DNA of 64,000 nucleotides from Arthrinium phaeospermum (Eukaryota; Ascomycota; Sordariomycetes; Amphisphaeriales; Apiosporaceae). Both the position numbers and the translations under genes were made by a program. Positions 11,869 to 23,881 of this stretch are shown piece after piece. The stretch is from assembly GCA_006503535.1 (NCBI GenBank), contig QYRS01000009.1:2418001-2482000 (forward strand), given 5' to 3'. The first letter of the stretch is position 1. The number at the start of each line of letters is the position of its first letter. A model generated the notes under the pieces. That model was not told where the DNA came from and did not search any database. It saw nothing but the letters and a program-made list of their open reading frames with translations.

Positions 11869-13619
11869 TCACGCCTTCTCGCCCACCCCCTCGTCGCGCC
11901 TCGTCCGATGCGCCTTAACCAAGTACGCGATACAGGTAAGCACCCCCAGTCCCGCCAAGCCGATGCCCATGTAGTACGCCCCGTGGAACCCCCGCAGCTT
12001 GTCCTCGGGCGTCTGCCCGCCGCGGTTGATCTTGTACTCGACGGTGCCCGCGAACCCGAGCCCGAGCGCGATGCTGTAGTTGACGACGGTGTTGATGAGG
12101 CTGGCCGCGATGCCCTGGTGCTTGCGGTGGACCGCGTTGGAGAGGATGAGCGTGGCGGCGGGGAAGCTCATGTCCATGCCCCAAGGCGTGACGAGCATCG
12201 ACACGAAGGCCTGGCTCCAGTACGTCTGGTCGACGGGCGCCGTCGCGATGAGCGTGATGCCCGCCGTGAAGAAGAGCAGGGCCGCCGTCATGACGACCGC
12301 GGGGCCCAGACGGTGGATCAGCATCCCCGTGAAGACGGACGCGGCGCAGCCCGAGACGGCGACGGGCGAGAACCAGGCCGTCGCGAGCAAGGGGGTGGCG
12401 CCCCGGAACTCCTCGAAGAACTGCCAGGTGTACATGAGCCAGATGCCGAAGCAGCTCCAGCCGCAGGCGACGGCGCCCAGCACGAACGAGACGTCGGCCG
12501 AGAGGGCCTCGAAGGGGATCAGCGGGTGCTTGGCGTAGCGGATCTCGATCACGAAGAAGGCCGCGATGCACAGCACGCCGACGAGCAGGAGCACGTAGAC
12601 GAAGGGGGCCGTCCAGCCGCTCAGGGGCGCCTGGTTCCAGGCGAAGTTGATGAGTACCAAGCCCGTGATGCCCGTCGTCGCGCCCGCGAGGTCCAGCTCG
12701 TGGACGACGGGCCAGAGACCCCGCGGCCACGTCTCGCGGGGCCTACCCATCAGCGACGGCCGCGAGGGGATCACGTAGTAGCTCAGGACGACGCTGGCGG
12801 CCAGGACAATGGCGAAGCAGAAGTAGGCCCAGGGCCACCAGTGCCGGGCGAACAGGCCGGCGAAGACGGCGCCCAGGATGGAGCCTCCAGGGGCCGTGGC
12901 ACCGAACGCGGCAAAAGCCAAGGCTTTGCGCTTGCCGGGGCCGTACGAAGCGCCAAGAATGGCGAGGCCGTTGGTCAGGCAGATGGCGGGGCCGATGCCC
13001 TGCAGGACGCGCGCGAAGATGAGCAGGACGTGGTTCGAGTAGATGGCCAGGCCGCACACGACGTTCCAGACGGCGAACCAGGTCATGCCGATGAGGAACA
13101 GCGGCTTGTAGCCGTACACGTCGCCGAGCCGGCCGGAGAACATGATGAAGGTGCCCACCGTCAGGCTGTAGCCCGCGATGATCCAGGACAGCTCGGCCTG
13201 GTCGGTGATGCCGTAGCTGCTGCCGATGATCTTGAGGATGCCGATGGTGTTACCCAGAGCGGCCTCTGTTGTGTGGCGTCAGTTGTCTTGCTCTTTCTCG
13301 ACTTGAGGTGGAGTGAGACAGGGAGATACTCACGGGTGTAGAGCTGCGCCAGGCATACCACGGCTACAAGCAGCAACTCGTGGGGGAGCGAGATGGTCTC
13401 GGCGATGGAAACATTGGTGGAGACGCGCGTGGCTTCGGGCCCCGTCCCATCTACCGTCGAGGCGTCGTCGTCGTCTTCTGGGGAGCTGTCTTGGCCCGGC
13501 TCCGTCCCGAGGCCGCGTTCCTCTTCCTTCGCCGAAAGCCGCCCGCGATTGGCCTCGGTACTCTCGGAATTGGTGGATGTCGTCATCCCGTCGCTGTGTG
13601 AACTTCTCCTGTGTTCCAT
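11869..13619 (-). CDS. MFS transporter, aminotriazole-resistance (ATR1) type
   Basis: Two exons: complement(join(11869..13265,13334..13619)), 560 residues. The 68-nt intron joins AQLYT to QAALGNTIGI. An N-terminal cytosolic tail of about 70 residues is rich in Ser, Glu and Asp. TM helices follow, with motif A as FSGRLGDVYGYKPLFL and a conserved WNQAPLSGW loop typical of ATR1-like DHA2 exporters. The end, VKAHRTRRDEGVGEKA, is short and basic. The gene converges with the NCS1 permease: their stop codons are about 285 bp apart. Likely a plasma-membrane proton antiporter; the substrate is unknown (boron, drug and aminotriazole exporters share this fold). Confidence 0.87.
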
Positions 13620-14825
13620 CTTGCGCGCAAGGAGTTGAAGCTGCTTGGAGCTGTGGCAGACAAGAACGCACCGCCTGGTTATATCTCCAGGCCAATTGAC
13701 GTGCGCGAAGTCGCGGCTTGATTACTGAACGGATTACAAATGGTTGATGATTCCCGAGTTACACATGCGATTAATCCGGATCAAGGGAGTTGCGTCAGGA
13801 CCTGCATGATTCTGGCGGCAGACACAGCCTTTTCTTCTTCAAGAAAAAGTAGGTAGGTAAGTAAATAGTTAGGTGATCTTCGGAAGGGGCGAATGGGTCG
13901 CCTTGCATTCCTCAAGACTCGTGGGATAATCCACCCATCATTCCTTACCAAAACCGGAAGAAAAACTCTGGCTTGCAGGATATATTTTCCAATGATGACG
14001 GGTAAGACTGGAGACCGGATGGGGCCATGCGCCCGGAAGGGAATGGAGCTGTCATCTGTCATCGGCCCATTGCCTGCCAAATGGTTCGGCGATAAAGCCG
14101 TTTGTCGTCCGAACATACGTAGCTTTGATGTCAGCAAAAAAATATGGTCTGTTCGAAGCTACTAATTAATTCCATCTTTCGCTCGTCGCGCAATCGACTA
14201 GGCCCAACCTAGCAAAGCAAAGAGGCGGTCTTGTATTTCCGCAACTCGGATTTATGGGCGAAAAAAAGATATGTCATCCCCGCCACTGCTGAATAAGTAA
14301 CCGTTTCAATCACAGAGTAGGGCTGCAGCGTCATGAACCAAGAACCGAGAACCGGCCAATCGGTACCAGCAGTACAAGAATGCAACTATTCCCACTCTCC
14401 GAAATGGAAAACGTCGGAACTAGCCAGTCATGAGCAATTGTTATTGCAGAGTAGCTTAATCCCGACGAAGTCGCTCAATATGTCAGGAAATCTTTCCCGA
14501 AACAGAACAGGGGCACGCTATGCAGGTGGCAAGACGTCCTGATAACCGAGCAAACCTCAGCCCCCAATCCTGACAATTAGCTCGGCCCCCATGTAGTCAC
14601 AATGTGCATGCATATGAGCTGATTGTACCTTTTTAGCCTTCAACGTATCTAGAGGTAGTATAGGTACTCAATATAGGTACGTATAAGTGTGTGTCCAGTC
14701 GTAAGTATGGTGCTAGGCTCTAATTATAGCTTCCGCACGGATCACAACACCAAGAATTATCACGAGATGCGGACCAACCAACCGTCTTACCAGCCAACCA
14801 GCGCCGAATCGGCTACAGGGGTAGT
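13620..14825. other. intergenic region
   Basis: This is the divergent promoter space between the ATR1-like transporter and the L-domain gene. It holds a short imperfect TAGG/GTAA microsatellite at about 13850-13876. No convincing gene. Confidence 0.5.
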
Positions 14826-14867
14826 ACCAACCAACCAACCAACAGTACCCTGGTTGGTTGGTTGGTT
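14826..14867. repeat. inverted repeat able to form a hairpin
   Basis: ACCAACCAACCAACCAA at 14826-14842 is followed by a short spacer and the complementary TGGTTGGTTGGTTGGTT at 14851-14867. It lies about 50 bp before the proposed start codon at 14919, so it could fold in the 5' leader of that mRNA. Confidence 0.8.
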
Positions 14868-14918
14868 CATGTACAACACTGAGCTGCGGCATATGAGAAT
14901 AATGACCCCTTGACCACC

Positions 14919-16642
14919 ATGCTTACTTTCCAGTTCTTCGCCACTTCTTTGTTTATCATCACTCTGAGTTAGTTCTCTGATTTGAGACAAGTTGTCGTCC
15001 AACCCGTCCAGGCCCGTTATCAGTAAGAGACAAACACTATAAACACTGGGGGTCCTATACAATGTGTGAGTACAAATATCCGGGCTGCTAGCACACAGCA
15101 TTCTGACCAGCAAGCTTAGCCTGCAGCGAAGAGGAGCTGTCTCATTCGGGTGGATACAGCGCCGTCACCGTCATTGCTTCTCAGGATGATATCGACGATC
15201 CGACCGTGCTCACGCCCAATGCCACAGGGCCTCAAACTCAGATCTTGGTGCAGGGAGCAAAGGGTACGCTGAACTTCACGAACCTGAAGTCTTTCTACCG
15301 CATGCACGTATATTGCAACAGCGAGCTCGAAGAAATCAATTTTCCGGACCTCGTCACCTTCAGCTCACTGGAAGTTCAAAAAGCACCAGTGCTGCGAAAT
15401 ATTCGTTGGAACCGGTGGAACGGCACGGCATATGACAATTCCGGTCAATCAAGCAGCATCAATATCCATGGAACTCCCCGACTTGGCCGCGTTCGCGACC
15501 AGCCTCAGATTTTCGACATTACCAGCTTAGGCATTGTGTATCTGGACGGCGCAGGGTCGATACAGTTCCCGAGATTGAGCAACGCCAGTTCCATAACCTC
15601 TTATGATTCCTATACTCAGTTCCCAAGGCTTGCAACAGTCTCCAACGAGCTGGCTGTAGCTAACAACACTGCCGTCTTCCCCAGCTTAGCTAGTGTGGGA
15701 TCACTGACTCTTGTCGACCGAGTCGTCAGTTCGCAAGGGTCGCCGAATAGTGGCCCGGGTATGCTCCCGGATCTAGTCGTGCATCAGTCAATAATAATCG
15801 GGCCTCAAAAGATTGGAATGGGCAGTATCTTGGCACTGGATCATCTGAAAAGAGTGGGGAAAGACCTGAACATCACCGGGAACAGCAACATTGCTAAGAT
15901 GTCCTTCAGCGGCGTGACGGAGGTGAAGGCGCTCAACATCATGGACAACCCGAACTCGACGATACCTGGAGACTTCTCGCATTTGACCACTGTCGACTCC
16001 ATCTACCTCAGCGGTATCATCAAACAGTATGTTGCGAAAGACCACATATCCAAGTTCAACTGGCTGATTCGAAACAGAGATACCGCGAACCCAGCCCTTT
16101 TCCCACGCCTTTCCAGTGCCGGCGTGGTGAACATCGAAGCTTGGAACCCGGAGTTCGACTGCTCATGGCTTGTGAGGATGCGCGATCTGGGAAAGATCGC
16201 CATCCTGTCTTGCAACGGCACCAACGGCCCCCAAAAGGCCCCCAAGGATGACGACACCAGCAATTTGACCACATCACCATCTGCCCCCAATGGCGGGCTG
16301 AGCACCGGGGCGTCCGCAGGCATAGGCACAGGGGTCGGCATCACCGTGCTCGGCATCCTGGCGGCCCTGGTCTGGCTGATCGTGCGCTATCGCCGGAGAC
16401 TGCGCGACCTGGGGACGACCGCGCAGGACGACGACGACGACGACGACGATGCAGGGGGTAGCAACAAGGAAGCCGTCGAAGCAGCGCCCGAGGCCTTGCA
16501 AGAGGCCGGCGGCAGACCACTACCGTTTCAATTCGGGGGCGGGGAGATAGTGGAAGCCGGAGGGACGCAGCTGCGGGCGGAGGCTGGTGATGCAGTAGCT
16601 TCGCCCAAGGAGCACACGAGGTCGCCGGTGGAGCTAGTTTGA
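14919..16642 (+). CDS. surface protein with Ecm33/receptor L-domain-like ectodomain, single TM
   Basis: I propose join(14919..14967,15120..16642), 523 residues. The first exon encodes a hydrophobic leader (MLTFQFFATSLFIITL). A GTTAGT donor, a CTGAC branch and an acceptor at 15119 then join it to TCSEEELSHSGG. Residues about 20-390 are a leucine/asparagine-rich repeat region with sequons such as LNFTNL and LNITGNSNI. This is the style of fungal Ecm33/Sps2 L-domain proteins of the cell wall. Unlike GPI-anchored Ecm33 it carries a TM helix at about 416-440 (ITVLGILAALVWLIV) followed by RYRRR, an Asp run and an acidic tail. It is therefore probably a type I plasma-membrane protein. The start is the least certain part. 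Confidence 0.7.
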
Positions 16643-17911
16643 GTTTCGCCCTTTTTGAAGATACCAACCGGAAAGTTTTGATTAGAAAAAGCTCAGCAGT
16701 GTGCCTTTACAAGGAGTTTTGGCGATAAATCTACACCAACGGGCAAATACCCAACCCCACAGTGAACTCCTGAGCTCAGCTAAGCGGGCGCTTTGTTGTT
16801 TGCAGAAGCTTTTATTTGCTAACACCTCGTTGCAGTTCCAGATAGGAGCAGTCACATCGTTAGTGTTGTCCAATTTGACCAATCAAGGCTGACTCTGTTG
16901 TTCTATCGATGATGGTTGACATCGAACACGGGAGTGGGCCAAAATAAGATGGACTGCGGACAAGAGAAGCCCCCGAAGTACAAATGACGGCACTGTTAAA
17001 GTGCCAAGCAGCTGGTTGAGCTGACTGCATACAGTGGGTGCTGCATTTCAGGCAATTTCCCGTCGCAACGGTTGATTCGAAGTCAGTAGGGCCAGATACG
17101 CACTCTACGGATTCCTGTAGTTTCCCCATCCGAAGCCATGTAGAACATGAGCTTCAGAAACAAACACTGCAATTCGGATCTGTAATAAGCTCCAACAAGA
17201 GCCGGAATTGAGCTTGAAACGATTAACGTCACCGTTTTCGACAGCCATCTGATCTGGTGGCTAAATCCGTAACTACGAGGGATGGTTGAGATGATTGATC
17301 TTTCCCTGCGAGCCGATTGGATACCCGCTTGAAACATCTGTCTGCCCCACCCCCAGACTTTCGACCTGCCGGGTTTTGTGTTACCTTGCCCACGACTTGT
17401 TTCTATTCACCATGAAAGATTAAGAGCTGCGGGACACTCGAAAGCCATCTAACTCACTGCCTTGGTCGGTAGTCGGAGGATGCACCGAAAACTTTCGCGT
17501 GCCATGGACTTGCCGTCGGGAGCCGTCCGACACCCCGCAATGCGCTAACAGATAGCCCACCAACCCCAATGCCTGTTCATTCTGTGGGCGACCACGACCT
17601 GCTGCAAGCGGCTAACCGAAATGGAGACGTGCTGCATATCATCTCGAACACATAGCCCGGGCGTTACCTGATAATGCAGTGCCTATGTGTAGGGGTCGTG
17701 ATGCCGGCAGAGGATGCCTATCATCGGAGTTGGCGGGATTCACACCCCGCCTTACCTTATTGGCCCCATGATCGAGTCTGAAGCAATTCATCATGACCAT
17801 TCTGTGTCTCGCTGGCTCTGCAAATAGCCTGGGCAATTCGAATACTTCTGTTTGTTTCAAAAGAGGACACGGTATAGTTTGGATAGTGTCTCATTCCTAA
17901 GCGCTGCAATT
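16643..17911. other. intergenic region
   Basis: A 1.27-kb gap; short uncoordinated open frames on both strands, no domain recognised. It includes the promoter of the PuuE-like gene. Confidence 0.5.
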
Positions 17912-19016
17912 ATGGTTCACATCGAGGAGAGCTTACAGGTTCCCAGGGACTTCGAGGGGTTTGGGGAAGAGGGATTTGACCCCCAGTGGCCCAATGGCGC
18001 CAGGATAGCAGTCTCGTTCGTTCTCAACTATGAGTAAGTGCACGCATTGACCTCTTTCCCACCATCTACTTACACGTCAATACAGAGAGGGCGGCGAGCG
18101 CTCCGTGCTGGACGGGGACGCCCACTCGGAGCCCTACCTCTGGGAGAAGGGCGCGTCTGGCGGCTACAAGGAGGGTGCCCGGTATCTGAACGCGGAGCAC
18201 GACTTCGAGTACGGCAGTCGCACGGCGTCGTGGCGCATCATGCGCCTGTTCAAGGAGTTCGGCTGGAACTTTACGACATACGCCGTTGCGGTGGCCCTGC
18301 AGAAGAACCCCAAGTTCGCCAAGGCCCTGGTGCGCGAAGGCCACGAGATCGCAGCCCACGGTCTGCGGTGGAAGGATACCTGGGACTACACCCTTGAGGA
18401 GGACAAGGAGTACATCAAGAAGGCAATCTTGCTGCTCAAGGAGGTGTCGGGCGAAATGCCCGTGGGCGCTTACTTTGGCCGTGGCACACCACAGACGTAT
18501 GTACACCAACCCCTTTCCCGTATCCTCATGTTGACTAACCATTACGACAGACACATGCTCTTCCCCGAAGTGTGGAAGAGCGTCGGCGCCGAGTTCCTGT
18601 GGTCGTCCGAGTGCTACAACGACGACGTGCCGTACTGGATCGACATGCCGCAAGAAAAGGACCTTCCCGACGACGAGAAGAAGGGCATGCTGCTGATCCC
18701 GTACAACTACGACTGCAACGACGGCAAGTTCCATATGTCGCCCGGGTTCGGCAGCTCCGTGGCCGAGACGTACGAGCAGTACCTCAAGAACACGTTCGAC
18801 TGCCTGTACCGCGAGGGCGGCAAGCTGATGAACATCCCGCTGCACACCCGCATCATCGGCAAGCCGGGCCGCAGCGAGGCCCTGCGCAAGTTCATGCTGT
18901 ATATCGCCGACAAGCCCGGGGTCTGGGTCACGACGCGGCGCGAGATTGCGCGGCACATGCACGCAAAGTTCCCGTACAAGCCTAATGGGGCTTGGATGGA
19001 AGGGGTCGGCAAGTAG
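17912..19016 (+). CDS. PuuE-type allantoinase / polysaccharide deacetylase family protein
   Basis: Three exons: join(17912..18033,18086..18496,18551..19016), 332 residues. The N-terminal VPRDFEGFGEEGFDPQWPNGARIAVSFVLNYEEGGE is cut at a GTAAGT donor inside NYE and matches the start of PuuE-type metal-independent allantoinases and the yeast cda1-like deacetylases of the NodB fold. Further family marks are HGDAHSEP-like DGDAHSEPYL, YGSRTASWR, GHEIAAHGLRWKD, GRGTPQT, YNDDVPYWID, PYNYDCNDGKF and the LHTRIIGKPGR tail. The second intron is 54 nt and in frame, so retention would add 18 residues inside the fold. The ATG at 17912 gives the usual short N-terminus; an upstream in-frame ATG at 17852 is less likely. 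Ureide hydrolysis or chitin/chitooligosaccharide deacetylation are both possible. There is no signal peptide, which favours a cytosolic metabolic role. Confidence 0.85.
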
Positions 19017-19782
19017 AGCGACATATCACGCCAATGGCAAGCTATGATCATATACATCTATCAACTGCGCATTGATATGTCCAGGATGGCTTCGAGGATC
19101 CATTCGACAAGGGCTCGATGGTCATGGTGGGTGAGCACTCAACGAATCAGAAGTGTCTTTAGACAACCCCAAACATTGTAATCGAAATCCCAACTATGCA
19201 TTTTCAAGGTCTTATCAAGGCGCAGTGCATATCACTCTCTGATAGAGACCATGAGCAAGTGCTCACTTGATTGACCAGAGAAGCACCTGGCTCCACTCCG
19301 CGACGATGTCGCGCGAGAAACAAGAAGTCATATCAATTGAACTGATATAGCTTGGAGATAACCGATACCGCCTGCAGCTATGTCGTCAGCCCCTTCCATG
19401 GACGGCCCTTTCCCCTCGTCTGATATGCATTGCCGCATCGGCATATGGCCCGGAACCCACAGGGACAGCTGCCAGAGCGGGGCGCGGCAGGCTTCGCTAT
19501 CAGCAGCACCTACCCCTTTTGGCAATTTGCTGGGGCGGAGGTGACCGGGTTCCACCGACCTGTTATCGGATCCCCTTGACTAACACCATGGACATGACAT
19601 GACAGCCTCCGATAATACGGCCCCCTCGAACTGCGTGCAATAACCGAATGAGAGGGTTATATACACGCCATGGATCGGACATCCGTATTTCGAGCAAATT
19701 TGACCGCTCGTTGAACGACAAACACCCTTCATGCAAGCCCGATTGGTACGTGCTTGAGTCAGTCGTCCGTCTACCAGAAAAT
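19017..19782. other. intergenic region / promoter of the Zn2Cys6 gene
   Basis: No gene recognised. The frame of the downstream gene is open back to 19648, so a longer N-terminus is conceivable. Confidence 0.5.
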
Positions 19783-22514
19783 ATGGCGGCCACTCCTGGC
19801 CAATTGCCTTCCTTCGTGTCTCCGGCCAACACGGATGCGCCGACTCACAACCCCCGGAAACGGGGCCGGACCGCATGTACGAGGTAAGCATCATTGGCAT
19901 TCCCGTGGACTTATGGATGGGTTCCGTTGATAGGGTAATCATTGCCAAGTGGTGAAAACAAACGCATTCCTGATTCGGACTAGGTTCACGATCTCTCCTG
20001 TGCTTCTGTCTACTGTAACCGGAAAACTAACACACCAACTTGCAGATGTAAGAACCGGAAGCAAAAAGTAAGCCAATCATGTACTGTGCCATTGCCGCAC
20101 TCTCAATAGTACACCCCCATTGACTTGGTGCCCAGTGCGATGATCAGTGGCCGATCTGCTCCAATTGCAGGAAGGCAGGCACCGAATGCGACAAGACGGC
20201 CGTGACCGAGGATGAACCGCCGGCAGCGTACGTGTCAACCCCTCTCCGTACCAAATCACGCCGTAGGATGCATGCATACTGATTGATTCACTCCAGCTAT
20301 ACCCGTGCACTTGAAGAGAGAATTGCCTTCCTCGAATCAAGGGTGACGGAGCTGAACGGGCTCCCATTCCAGCAGCCAGAGGAAGAGGAGAAACCAGGGC
20401 AACCCTACCACCCATCGCAATCGCATTTTCCTCCTAGAAGCAACCAAAACCACAACCGCAGCAGCAGCAATGCGCTAGGGGAAGTCGTGGAGCTGCTGTC
20501 CATGGGAAACTTTGAGGCGCCTGCTTACATCGGTTCCTCCTCGGGTCTGAACCTCGCGCTGAACCTGGGGGAGATGGTCCAGGCCACCGTCTGGAACAAA
20601 GCCATCCCCAGTAGAAGAGACGAGAACAGCTACAGCAGCCCCAGCAGTCACAAGCGGAGGAAATCGAGCGCGGCAGGGACCAGCTTCTCGTGCGGCGGCA
20701 ACGGCGACGTCAAGTACGGCAGCAGCCCCACGACAGCAACGACGGGCTCCCCCACCAAAGCCATCACCATGGACGAAGTCATCGCCAACAGCGCGGGCCC
20801 GCCCAGCGACGAGCTCGGCCTCAGCATCCTGTCGGCCTACTTCAGCCAGATCCACCCGCGATACCCCTTCCTGGACCCGGCCGAGGTCTGGCAGCTGCAC
20901 CGGGAGCGGGCCGCGCTGGCGGCGACGCCGATCCCCAACCTGACCAAGCAGCAGCGCTTCGGCATCTTCAAGCTGTACATGGTCTACGCCATCGGCGCCA
21001 TGCTGCTGCAGCTGCTGACCTCGGAGAAACAGAAACACCACACGGGCTCTGCTTCCCCGCCCGAGAGTTATTATATGGCGGCCTTGCAGCACATCTTCGC
21101 GGCGCGCGAGTCGCGCACGACGCAGAACATCGAGGCCATGGCGTTGCTGGTGCTGTACCACCTGCGCTCACCCTCGAGCTTCGGGATCTGGTACATGATC
21201 GGGCTCGCGATGCGGACGTCGATCGATCTGGGCCTGCACATGCGGCGCAACGAGGACAAGCTGGACAGTCGGGGCGAGATCCAGATGCGTCGCCGGCTCT
21301 TCTGGAGCGTCTACGCGCTCGAGCGGACTATTGCCATTTCCATGGGGCGGCCGTTCAGCATTCCCGACCGGCAGATCGACGTGCAGTTGCCCGAGGGGGA
21401 TACGGACGGCTATCCGGAAGAAACGTCCCTAGGTGCAGATCGACCCCTGAGTAGGGGTACTAGTAGTAGTAGCTGTGTGAGCCCCAAATCAGGGGGTCTA
21501 AATGGTGACGCGAGGAGCTATCCGGCCGGTTGGAAGACGTCGCTCACGCCCGCCATCTTCCTCTTCAAGCTGCGCCGGATCGAGTCGCGGATCCAGCACT
21601 CCATCTACCGCACCGACAGGCCGCTGGCCGCTCTGGTGCCCAAACTGGACCAGTACCACGGCGAGCTCGAGGCGTGGAAGCAGGAGCTGATGCAGTCGCC
21701 TCTTGCTACTACAACAGCAAACAGCAATAACAACAACAACAACGGCAATAACGGCAAAGGAAACAACAGCAGCAGCAGTAGTCACAACGCTGAACTAAAC
21801 TACATGCTCCTCCACTACCACCGCGCCATCCGCCTCCTCGTCCAGCCCTTCCTGGCCCTGCTCCCCCCGACGGACCCCTATTATGCGTTGTGCCTGGCCT
21901 CGGCGGGCGACATCTGCCAGGCCCACAAGCGGCTGCACCAGACGCTCGACTACGGCCACTCCTTCATCGCGGTCCAGACCGTCTTCGTCGCGGGCATCAC
22001 GCTGCTTTACGGCCTCTGGACCCACCCGGGACGCGTCTGGTCCGTCCGCCTCGCCGACGATATCCGGGCTTGCTCGCTGGTGCTGTTCGTCATGGGCGAG
22101 CGGGCGCCTTGGGTCCGCAAGTATCGGGATGCGTTTGAGTTGCTGGTTAATGCGGCGATGGAGAAGCTGCAGCAGCGGGGTGGGGGCAGCAAAGGGGTGG
22201 AAGATGAGGAGGTACTGCGAGAAGTGGCGGAGACGACGAAGCAGCAGCAGCAGCAGAGTAATGACGCTATTGCTGCTTCAGAGGATGGCGCTGGGGCTAA
22301 TGTCGATCCTCGACTCATTGCGGCGACGACGGCGCCAGTACCGGATCAGCAACCGCAGCAGCAACAACATGGCATTCTGAGCCAGATGAGCCCTGGGGGT
22401 GACGACCATGAGGCGTGGAGGGTGGTGGCGGAGCTGGCGAGCTGGATCGATCAGGATAAGGAGCATTCGCCCGTCTGGATGCCCGACTTCGAGACGTTAC
22501 AGAGCCTTTCTTAG
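19783..22514 (+). CDS. Zn(II)2Cys6 transcription factor with fungal-specific TF domain
   Basis: Four exons: join(19783..19883,20046..20067,20136..20227,20297..22514), 810 residues. The zinc cluster is split over three exons, one of only 22 nt, and reconstitutes CX2CX6CX6CX2CX6C at residues 32-59 (C32, C35, C42, C49, C52, C59). A short coiled-coil follows (YTRALEERIAFLESRV). The middle-homology region starts at about residue 250, with LGLSILSAYFSQIHPRYPFLD, and continues through MRTSIDLGLHMRRN at about 376 and MGRPFSIPDRQIDVQLP. Low-complexity Asn/Ser and Gln runs lie at about 480-500 and about 720-770. It is a nuclear DNA-binding regulator. It sits directly downstream of, and in the same direction as, the PuuE-like gene, so a local regulatory link is possible but not shown. 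The specific regulator type was not recognised. Confidence 0.9.
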
Positions 22515-22672
22515 GCAGAATGGTCTGTCGGATAAGGGCCGCCTTCGGCTCAGAACAGGCTTGGATAATTGGCCGTACCAGAAGCGACGTTTCGGGGTTG
22601 CTACTAATGAATAATGATCATGACGGATACGATAGCTAGCGAAAAACGATAATTGTAAAGAATCTTTCCAAA

Positions 22673-22693
22673 CATCATCATCATCATCATCAT
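22673..22693 (+). repeat. (CAT)7 microsatellite
   Basis: Seven perfect CAT units lie in the short gap between the converging Zn2Cys6 and LysM genes. Confidence 0.9.
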
Positions 22694-22748
22694 CGTCACC
22701 GTCGGCACTAAATCATCTGGGGGCATATCGCCCATGGCTGACTACGAA

Positions 22749-23881
22749 TCATGCCTGTACCTGTAGCTGCAAATATGCTTCTTCTCCTTCAGGGGTCGGC
22801 GCGCCCGGAAGGCTGACGCATATCTGATACCCCGCCAGCATCTCCAGGTTTTTGCAGTCATTCTCGATATCGGTGTTCCACGATAGCAGCTGGAGGAGGC
22901 CGAAGTTGTGGCGGTGCGCAAGTACGATGGCCCGGCAAGTGTCGTCCGGCTGCACGGTGTACAAGTCACACTTGGGAGGCATGCACAGCCGAGCCCCGAC
23001 GGGGGCAAAGTGGGCGCAGCCTGCTTCCAGATCGTTCGCGTACAGCAGGGCGCTGGTCGATACGCGCTGGGCGACGCTGACGGAGTGGCAGTCGTCGCCC
23101 TCTTGGACGGTGTACATGCCGGCGCAGGACTTGGTGGCTGGGAGCGAGGTGGTGGTGGTTGCGGTAGCCGCCGTCGCGTCGATGGTATTGGGCGGCGGCA
23201 CGGTGACGGCGTACCCCGTGGCGCGGCAGGACGAGGTCAGGGCCGCGAACCGGGAGGCGCGGTCGTCGTCGTACCCCAGGGCGTTGCTGAGCTGCCGCTG
23301 GTACGTGCCGAGGACGCAGTCCGTGCAGGCGACGGGGGCCGTGTTGTCGTGCAGCCACTCGTTGAAGATGGGCGCGCAGAACCCGCCCGTGCTGGGATCC
23401 CGCTTGCACGTGTGGTTGAAGGCCCAGATGAGGGTGTCGACCGTGTACGTCACGGGGAACCACTCCCCGGAATCGGGCACGATGTCGTCGGCGCAGGCGT
23501 CGTGCTGGGCGTTGCGGAGCGACTCGAGAGATCGCAGGCAGCCGGGATCGCATAGATCCTCCAGTTCCTCCGGATCTGGGGGATAGCCTTCAAGGGCTAT
23601 GTCGAGTAGGACATCGTCGCAAGGCAGCTCGGTGGAAAGCGTGGCACTGTACGGCAATGTGAGTCGTTTGCCCCTCCTCCCGACGTCCCGGAGACGAACG
23701 CTAGTACCTAGCTCACTTACAGGCAGGGGAGGGACAATCGAGTGTCTGGCCAAGGTGCATAGAACGGAGAGTTCACAAGGGAACTGTTGGTGCCGATAAA
23801 CCTGACCTGACCAAGAGCAATGGGAAGTAAACAACCTGCGAGTATCAAACCCACTGACCGCTTGGAATTTGACGACAACAT
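22749..23881 (-). CDS. secreted protein with two LysM domains
   Basis: Two exons: complement(join(22749..23646,23721..23881)), 352 residues. The N-terminus MLSSNSKRSVGLILAGCLLPIALG is a good signal peptide. An in-frame ATG 24 bp upstream would lengthen it. The middle region (about 60-200) is Cys-rich, with pairs such as CDPGCL and CTDCVLG. Two LysM modules follow a Thr-rich linker: YTVQEGDDC at about 232 and YTVQPDDTC at about 283. Both carry the paired cysteines of fungal LysMs, and the second is followed by CVSLPG. Fungal proteins of this plan bind chitin or peptidoglycan in the apoplast or wall, and some shield hyphae from hydrolases. No chitinase domain is present. The 74-nt intron has a GTAAGT donor. 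Confidence 0.88.

Noticed and set aside
11824..13341. 505-codon plus-strand open frame
   Set aside because: It is the antisense shadow of the GC-biased ATR1-like transporter; its text is low-complexity Arg/Asp/Gly-rich with no domain.
6079..23881. Secondary-metabolite gene cluster (two MFS pumps plus a Zn2Cys6 regulator)
   Set aside because: No PKS, NRPS, terpene synthase, P450 or other backbone/tailoring enzyme is present.
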